Assembly: GCA_033675545.1 (NCBI GenBank)
Contig: JAWDGP010007402.1
Location: 167,501-231,500, forward strand
Reading direction: 5' to 3'
Length of the DNA: 64,000 nucleotides
Origin: Elysia crispata
Taxonomy: Eukaryota; Mollusca; Gastropoda; Plakobranchidae
Shown: one piece after another, positions 1 through 64,000 of the stretch
Layout: every line of letters begins with the position of its first letter
How positions within the stretch are numbered: the first letter of the stretch is position 1
Made by a program: the position numbers and the translations under genes
The notes under the pieces: model-generated
Databases searched by the model: none
Told to the model about the DNA's origin: nothing
The model's input: the letters and a program-made list of their open reading frames with translations, nothing else

Positions 1-3000
1 CCAGTGCCTCAGTGCTTACCTCACATGACGTCATCATTAATTTTTGTAAATACATGTAGTCTCTCATAATCTGTATCTACGGTCTTTACTCAATCACTAT
101 TGATAATCTCATGATATCATGCTTTATCACTTACTCTTGCTATTCATCGTGACATCTGGGTCACCTACATGCAAATCCTTCTTTAAAAAAAACTCCTCAT
201 CACTACGGTGACTATATTGTTGCTCAAAATACATGTCAGAAGAATCAACTAAAGAAATAATAATAAGGGCTCAATTACCTCGCATTTCCTCGAAATACAC
301 AAAGTTCCTGCTCTCCAGCAGCACCGACGAATCGGTCACACGTGTAGTGAGCCCACAGCATTATCATCTATCTAGATAGTTGGTACTGCTCAACATGTAC
401 ACGCACTCACAGTCACACAGAGTTCCTAACTCTGGCTACCCTCACCGACAGGTTCGGCTATCAGTGCTATAAAACACCTACAATTGGGAAGTTCCAACGA
501 GACCCAATCTCTCCGATTGGTTCAACACTAATGCGTTCACTTGATTAGTGTGATATCTCCTTATCTAAAGCTTTTCGTGTCCATAGTTATTTCGAACTCT
601 GAAGACCTTTGCAAACATCCTCGTAACTAATGACGAATACCATCGGGCTTCCCAGATGAGTCTCTATTGACAAACATGATTCAATTAAGGCTTTCCTTAG
701 GACTTTCGCGGCTACCACACTCACGTCATCGTTAACCTAAGTATTCCTAAAGAAATCTCCCTTAACCGTTTAACAATGGAGTGAAAATAGAAGTGCCATT
801 ATTGTTCCACATTCCAGCCTGACTTTCATCAAATGATATCCTCTTGCATGCTCTAGTGACGATCTCTGGGCTTGTCTACAGCATCTGAAACACATTTTTA
901 TCGCCTACACGGTTATTAGTTCAAAGCTGTGTTGTGCATCAACCTGAACCCCTAAAATGTCTAACCTAGTTGGCAAAAATCGATATAGACTGAATACAAA
1001 AGAAAGTATCGTCTGTGAATTAACAGTCCTAAAATATCCATTAGACTAAGTTCAATGGTATCCAAATAGTGTGTATTATTACCATTTGCATATAAATCAT
1101 TACTAAATTTTCATTTTAAACCAACTTTCTTCTCTAAATTTAGAAGTTTTAAATAATTTGTGAGGTGCAAAACCGGTCACTTATTTTAGAGCATCCCACT
1201 TTTTTGTTATACACCTTTTTTGACGTGTTATCCCATGGCAACCTTAGTAGATCCAAATATTATAGGCAAGCAATTTATTCAGACGTTACATGATTTAGTC
1301 TGCAATATAATGCTTTAACTTCATATCTCTATTATTTATAAAACGTTAAAAATACTTGTAACTTTGAAAACATTTTTCAAATAGGTAAGATTCGTTTAAT
1401 CTGAGGATGGAAATTTAAATATGACGTGAGTAACCAAATCACTTGAGTTTGAATGTTTGTCATTAATTAATTGCAAAAAAATGTAGAGATTATCTATCTG
1501 CCTTCCGTATCTAATTTATTTACAATTAAAAAAAATCAAGACCCATGTTAAGCTTAAGCTTAGTGATAAACAGAAAGAAGGTTGCATTTTTTTTCAAACA
1601 TTTTTCAGCTTCCGACCCTTGTATACGATCAACATTAAAACTCATCACATATCAGTGATGACTAATTAAGCGCTGCATGAATAACAGTCGCTTGATTTTA
1701 TTTACAATTACTTCATTCTCATGCCTTCTGATCATAATTATGTGAGAGGAGCGTTTCAAACTGTTGTAAAATCTAAATCTGTTTACTGAGTGCCACTAGA
1801 CGAAACTAATAACGCTTAAAATGTTGTGTGATTTGCTCTTCAAGTATAAATATGTCTTCAGTATGTGTTAATTTGAACTAGTAATAATGCTTATTTATAA
1901 AGGCGAAAATAGAAGACGAGCTGCCAAGGTCAACTGTAAATGGCGCAAACTATGTTTATCAAGTTTCATATATAAAAAAAAACTGTCAAAGTTTTGTTAA
2001 AGGTTACAAAAGGCCAGAGCAAATCACGATGGTCCAGTTCAGTTCATGAACGTTGCTGCCTTAGTTCAAAGTAGAAGTTTGCAAACTATATTGTCCAAGT
2101 TGAAGCTTAATGGAAATGGGTAAAAGAAGCCTGCTATTTTAGGTCATCGGCAATGATAGTTGATTATGCTTTTCCTTTAAGGTTTAACGGGTTGTCGAAT
2201 TCCTTATGAGTTCAAGTAAACAAAAAAAAAACCAACAGAATCTCAGAAGCTATTGAACACCGCCACGGAAATTTTCTGCGTTACTTTTAACTACCACAAA
2301 CAGCCACTCAAAATTAAAAAAAAACTTTTTAGTAAAAACAAATATAGACCTGTGTTAAAGTCTAGCTCCAAGTTATTAAGCCTTAGGTTCTTAGGTCCTC
2401 GATAAGAAGGGGTCACGAAATCTCTCTCAGGAGGGATCTCAAATGCAAACTGCTTTGACTTTCGAAAAAAGCCTTAGTATTGTAACGAGATTGTCTGAGA
2501 AGTTTATTTTTTTTTATAAATAGATCTCATAATTTTGAAAGAAGAACACTTGTTGACAATAATAAAATTTGTGCACATATATAATTAACTTTATGAATAA
2601 TTTACATTTTTTTTTCTAAATTAAAGCCGCAATCTAGTTCAGACTAAAATTCTAGTGAATGCAAAAATTTAGCATTTAAGATAGATAATCATCGTAGATT
2701 TAACATGGTGCCTCTCAGGTTTAGCCAGGGGGTAGTTTAACGCATCCTCTACAGCTTACTACAATAGAATCATTTCTTAACATCATTAGATTTGATTAGC
2801 GTGCATACCTCTTATTACGACCTTATACGCATTCCAACTACTCTTCTCTATTGTCCCCAAAAAGTGCTTTTTTTAAACATGTTTGGTTTTTCTAATATGT
2901 GCATCATCCATACATGTTTTCTCTAATTTCGTTTAAAAATGAAGCAGTTTTGTTCATGACAAGTATTAGACGGTTTGTTTCCGTTGTTTATGACTGAAGC

Positions 3001-3184
3001 ATGCTTTAAGGTAACACGATCTCAGTGTTTTATTTTCGTTCTTGCCAAAGTTTGCCAAGCTTTCAAAAAATAAGATAACAGAGAACGAGGAAAGAGATAT
3101 TTGAGAAACAAGAGAGAGATTGATCGACACAGAGTAAGAGACAGAAAAAGACTGACATACAAAAAGTAGCATGAATAAATCTAG

Positions 3185-3186
<2 letters not shown>

Positions 3187-3240
<54 letters not shown>
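3187..3240. repeat. (TA)n microsatellite
   Basis: Uninterrupted alternating T and A over about 50 bases in the 3' flank. Confidence 0.95.
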
Positions 3241-3244
<4 letters not shown>

Positions 3245-3477
3245 CTTATGAGGGATGAATAAAGTAAATCGCATCTTATGAGAAAAGGAAAATCTTGGGG
3301 TTTGGAGGCTGTAGCCTTGATCTCAAAATTTAAAAAAATCGTTCAAAAATGCTAAAAAAACTCTCCAACAGAAAAAAAGTTTTCTTTCAGGGGTCGAGGA
3401 ATTGCCTAAATGAAAAGGGGGAATATAGTAGGAGACACAAATTGCATTTTCTTAAGTCAAAAAAAGGTTAATCACAA

Positions 3478-3562
3478 TAGTAATGATGATGGTAAAAATG
3501 ATGAAGACAATGAAGATGGCGATGATAATGATGATGCCAAAGATAATAAAGATAACGGTTAT
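3478..3562. repeat. Imperfect GAT/AAT-rich triplet repeat
   Basis: Degenerate triplet tract of GAT, GAA and AAT units with interruptions; probably an old microsatellite. Confidence 0.6.
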
Positions 3563-6061
3563 ATTAAAGGTGGTAATGTTGGTTAGTTCTCTTTAACAAA
3601 GAACAATCCCAATTCTGCCTGAACGATTTATATACATCATTTTATTCTTTATTTTCAGCATTAGTTTGAAATATTTACAAGCCTTATCCCCCAACAGTGA
3701 AGTTAAAACCTGTAAGTTAAAGTCCATAGTCCACAGAAGAGCTGTACTAATGAGGCAACATATAAAATAAGAGTGCCTTGTGTTTAAGAAGCTTATTTTA
3801 TACCATAACCCCTAAACTTGAATTAACTTGTGCAAGACATCAATATTAAAACAAAAATCTATGCAACCGATAGATGGCTTATAAACCAACACTCTAAATA
3901 GTCTGGCATAAATTATCTGGTTAAAGAAATTTATCTGAAAAAAGTCATACTTTTAAAGCAAAATTAATGGCAAAAGATATCTTTTTGAAACACACAAAAA
4001 AAATTAAAACGCAGTTTTATTCCAGTCTTGAAATTTCTCAATTTGCTTTCGTTTTTTTTTCTGTTATTCCAATTATTATTTAAGCCTCCAGTACGAATTA
4101 CCTCTTCCAAAGTCAATATTATAGTGGATATATTTTTCTAATGCTTCGCATAAGTGGCACAGAAGCTAAAAACTTTAAATTTCTTTTTGTGTACACGAAC
4201 AGTCTTTGAAAGTGAAATTCAGATTCAGTTTAAGTTTTATTGAATAATTCTTCACTCAAGCTAAATCCTCTTCTTCTACTCTTCAAGCTTTGAATACTTT
4301 TGCGTTTGTTAGTAAGTTAATCGGTGAAAAGTCATTAAAAATGTTGACAGTAAAGCCGAATAATTCTTCATTTTAAGAATAAACTGAGCTCACATACTTT
4401 TTAGCCGTGTGCATAATTTTCCAAAAGATCATGACAGTGAATCTTGTGTTATTTCAGAGGTGTGAAACATTTTTAACTGCCGTTTAGAAAAAGGATATTA
4501 TGCCTTACGAAGAAACACAAAAAGGAAGTGTCACCTTTCCCTTTAGCCTTCTTAACTTTTTTTTCTTTTCATCCATTTTTTCTTAGGTTTCAAAGAAAAA
4601 AAAATGTCGTCATGTGCATTTAATTACATATTGATTCATGAGATATATGGAAAAACAAAGCAGAAATGAGAGTGATTTTTATATGAAAAGCTTTATCAAC
4701 TATCAAAAAAAAAAAAAAAAAAACTACAGAGAAATTCATACCTAATTAAGCAACATTTTCTAGTTATTTTCCATTTAAAAAGAATCAATCGTATGCACAA
4801 TCCCTTTTTTTCAAACATTTTGACCCATAATACAAAACAAGAATCTATTTTTTCCTATGTCCTACAATTTAAGACTGAAAAGAGTAGCTTATCAAAATCC
4901 CTTACCGTTTCTCCATCAAAAACTACAACCTTCTATGATACAGCAGTAGTCTAGATTTCAGAACAGTCTTTGGGCCTAGACCATTGCAGCTGAAGTGGAT
5001 ACATGGCATACGTTTTTCGCTAGCTTTATGTTAGTATTCCAGTGATGGGCGCATAAAAAACTTCTAAAAAATTGTTCATTGTCGTCAAAGAGAAATTAAG
5101 AAAGACATGAAATTAATTGGCATGAAAGGATGTATATTATCTTAGTCAAACGTATAATTATATGAACGATTCTCTCAGACTGCTAAGAAAACGAATAGTT
5201 TGATTTGAAAAATTAAAATAAATGTAAAGAATTTTTGGGTGGCCTTTACCTAAAAAAATTTTTTTTTTTTGGATTGTTCTATTTCCTCTAATAAAAATGA
5301 ACACTGAACATAGCATATTAAAGAGCTGCATCTTCTAGCAAAAGGGGTACACAATTTTCAGACAAGTTTTCTTTTTTTTTTTTTGGTCGCAGATGTTCCA
5401 AAAGATAAATAGGATAAACGTGATTTTAGCTTCAGATAATTTCGTTTAGTAAACTATCATTAACATCAAAGAAGTAAGATTAGATTGTGGACCATATAGC
5501 AACTATTGATTGTCTCCAGACTTATAGAATACTACATTTTTTTAAGTTTGACAAAGGGTAGATAAGGCTTTGTTGCTAGAAAAAGACGATATTGATTTGT
5601 AATTGGAATGTACAAAACCAATTTTGGCCATTCTTTTTAGGGAAAGAAAATCTTTTTCAATTGTCTTACATAGAGAAATTCAGATTTATGTTTATATATA
5701 CAGTATAAAACTTTGGGCAAAGTTAATAAGAGCATTCTAAGGTCACCATTGAGTCAGGGGTAGAAAAAGAGTTATGATTGTAACAATGAACAATAGGATG
5801 TGGAAGTTATTAAAATAATTTCTACAATGGTCTGAAATTGCTATTGATCTCATTTAAGGATCGCTAACACAATATTTTTTATGACAGTGAATACCATGCC
5901 AGTAGATGAAAAAAGCAATAAAATAACAATTTGATGAAATTCTCATTTTCAACAAAAAGTATACAACTAACAAGATATTTTAAGACCCAGCGCCGAATGC
6001 AGAGCATCACATCTCTCAAAATGTGTAGCTGAGCCATGTGACTTTATACACTGGTTTAGGT

Positions 6062-63172
<57,111 letters not shown>

Positions 63173-63186
63173 TATGGATCTCACCT

Positions 63187-64000
63187 GACACATGCGAAGA
63201 AACAAGTTTAGATTCCATTTATATTCGTCTGTTGTATTGAAATACTCAATTAAAAATAAGTTTGAAATATTCGATTATTGTCATCTTCGTTTCTTAACCG
63301 TTTTTACCAGTGTTAATTTATTGCTTATATGAATCCTTTTATTGTCATCTTTTTAGTTTCTTTTAACGAGAGAAAATTGCTTAAATATTCATATTTTAGC
63401 TGATTATTTAGATAATATCTCTATTGCCTGAGCTAATAGGATTAGTTAGAAAAGTAGTTTCAATTGAAATAGTAAGATTAAGCATTAAAACTACAAGTAC
63501 GCATGAGTATCCGCTGTCGAAAATAAAAAAAAGAAAAGAAAACCGCACATGAGAAACTCTACCATCTACATTAATAATTTGTAAGTGCATTCTTTTTTGT
63601 TTTCAATTTCAACACTAAATTTCTTATGTTACTGACGAGAAAAAAAAAGAGATTACCACTAACAACAAAACTGGTAATGGCAAGGATATGCTCTTTTAAA
63701 CTCTTCAATTTGTAAAAAATTTACTGGATAAAAAGAAAGAGTGTACGAAAGAAGCAAATCAGCGTGCTCCGTGACATGTTCAATCTTCTTTATGTTTACT
63801 TTATGTTATCTTCCAGCACTAGAGCAAATGATACATAAAGATTATCCAGTGGGAGTAAACGTGCTGAGAGAATGGAAAACTTATATGGCAACCTTCGAGA
63901 TGAGAAAGAGAATATGATTTGTAATCAACACACAAATAATGTTATTATTGTACCGAGATAGCAATTTTTTTTGAAATTTTTGGCTTTTATTCATGGCGCC
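63187..64000. other. Upstream flank or 5' UTR intron
   Basis: AT-rich sequence before the signal-peptide exon. The CAG near 63187 could be an acceptor, in which case this is intron and the promoter lies outside the window. No TATA box or CpG-rich stretch stands out. Confidence 0.4.

Larger units (their letters stand above)
1..6061. other. 3' flank of the host gene, no gene recognised
   Basis: About 6 kb of AT-rich sequence downstream of the complement-like gene. No open frame here resembles a known protein. The only structured parts are a (TA)n tract and an imperfect GAT-rich stretch near 3478-3560. No clear AATAAA signal is visible on the minus strand in the first 300 bases after the stop codon at 6062, so the 3' UTR end is undetermined. 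The first 900 bases look less AT-rich than the rest, without any recognisable feature. Confidence 0.4.

Overview
The window is eukaryotic, from an invertebrate animal genome. It is AT-rich and intron-rich, packed with long di- and trinucleotide microsatellites, carries decayed LINE fragments, and has one multi-exon gene with standard GT/AG introns covering almost the whole span. I cannot name the species. The gene family and the elements fit a marine invertebrate such as a mollusc, annelid or cnidarian, but nothing here decides between them.

Host gene. One minus-strand gene of the alpha-2-macroglobulin / complement C3-C4-C5 superfamily runs from an ATG at 63172 to a TAA at 6062. I could chain 41 coding exons with matching splice phases into 5433 nt (1810 residues). 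The order is signal peptide, MG1 to MG7, a CUB domain interrupted by the thioester-containing domain (TED), MG8 and a C-terminal C345C/NTR domain. The architecture is that of C3/C5, with three departures: no anaphylatoxin (C3a-like) module, a thioester site reading ADAEE where the family has GCGEQ, and a roughly 165-residue Cys- and Arg-rich insertion inside MG8.

Guest element. The intron between host exons 21 and 22 holds a 14.1 kb Maverick/Polinton-type DNA transposon (adintovirus-like) at 29735-43833. It has 282 bp terminal inverted repeats that are about 98% identical and a flush 5 bp target-site duplication (GGAAA). It is visibly GC-richer and far denser in genes than its surroundings. 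From left to right it carries: a zinc-ribbon-like gene (+), penton-type minor capsid protein (-), a 470-aa membrane-anchored protein (+), a coiled-coil/membrane protein (-, broken), double-jelly-roll major capsid protein (+, broken), A32-type packaging ATPase (+, broken), five small or medium conserved or unknown proteins (+, one broken), a retroviral-type integrase (+), and a protein-primed DNA polymerase B followed by an SF1 helicase and an HNH nuclease domain in one consecutive minus-strand cassette (broken three times). A second, diverged copy of the zinc-ribbon gene (-, broken) sits just inside the right repeat. I found no adenain-like protease. Ten frame breaks lie in the element against none in the 41 host exons.

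Other content. A LINE reverse-transcriptase tail lies at about 27190-27640 and runs straight into an (ATT)n tract; a second, more decayed LINE fragment lies at about 22060-22340. About twenty large simple repeats occur in the introns and flanks, including a tract of about 680 bp of CTT and one of about 490 bp of GAA. The flanks 1-6061 and 63187-64000 show no gene I can support.
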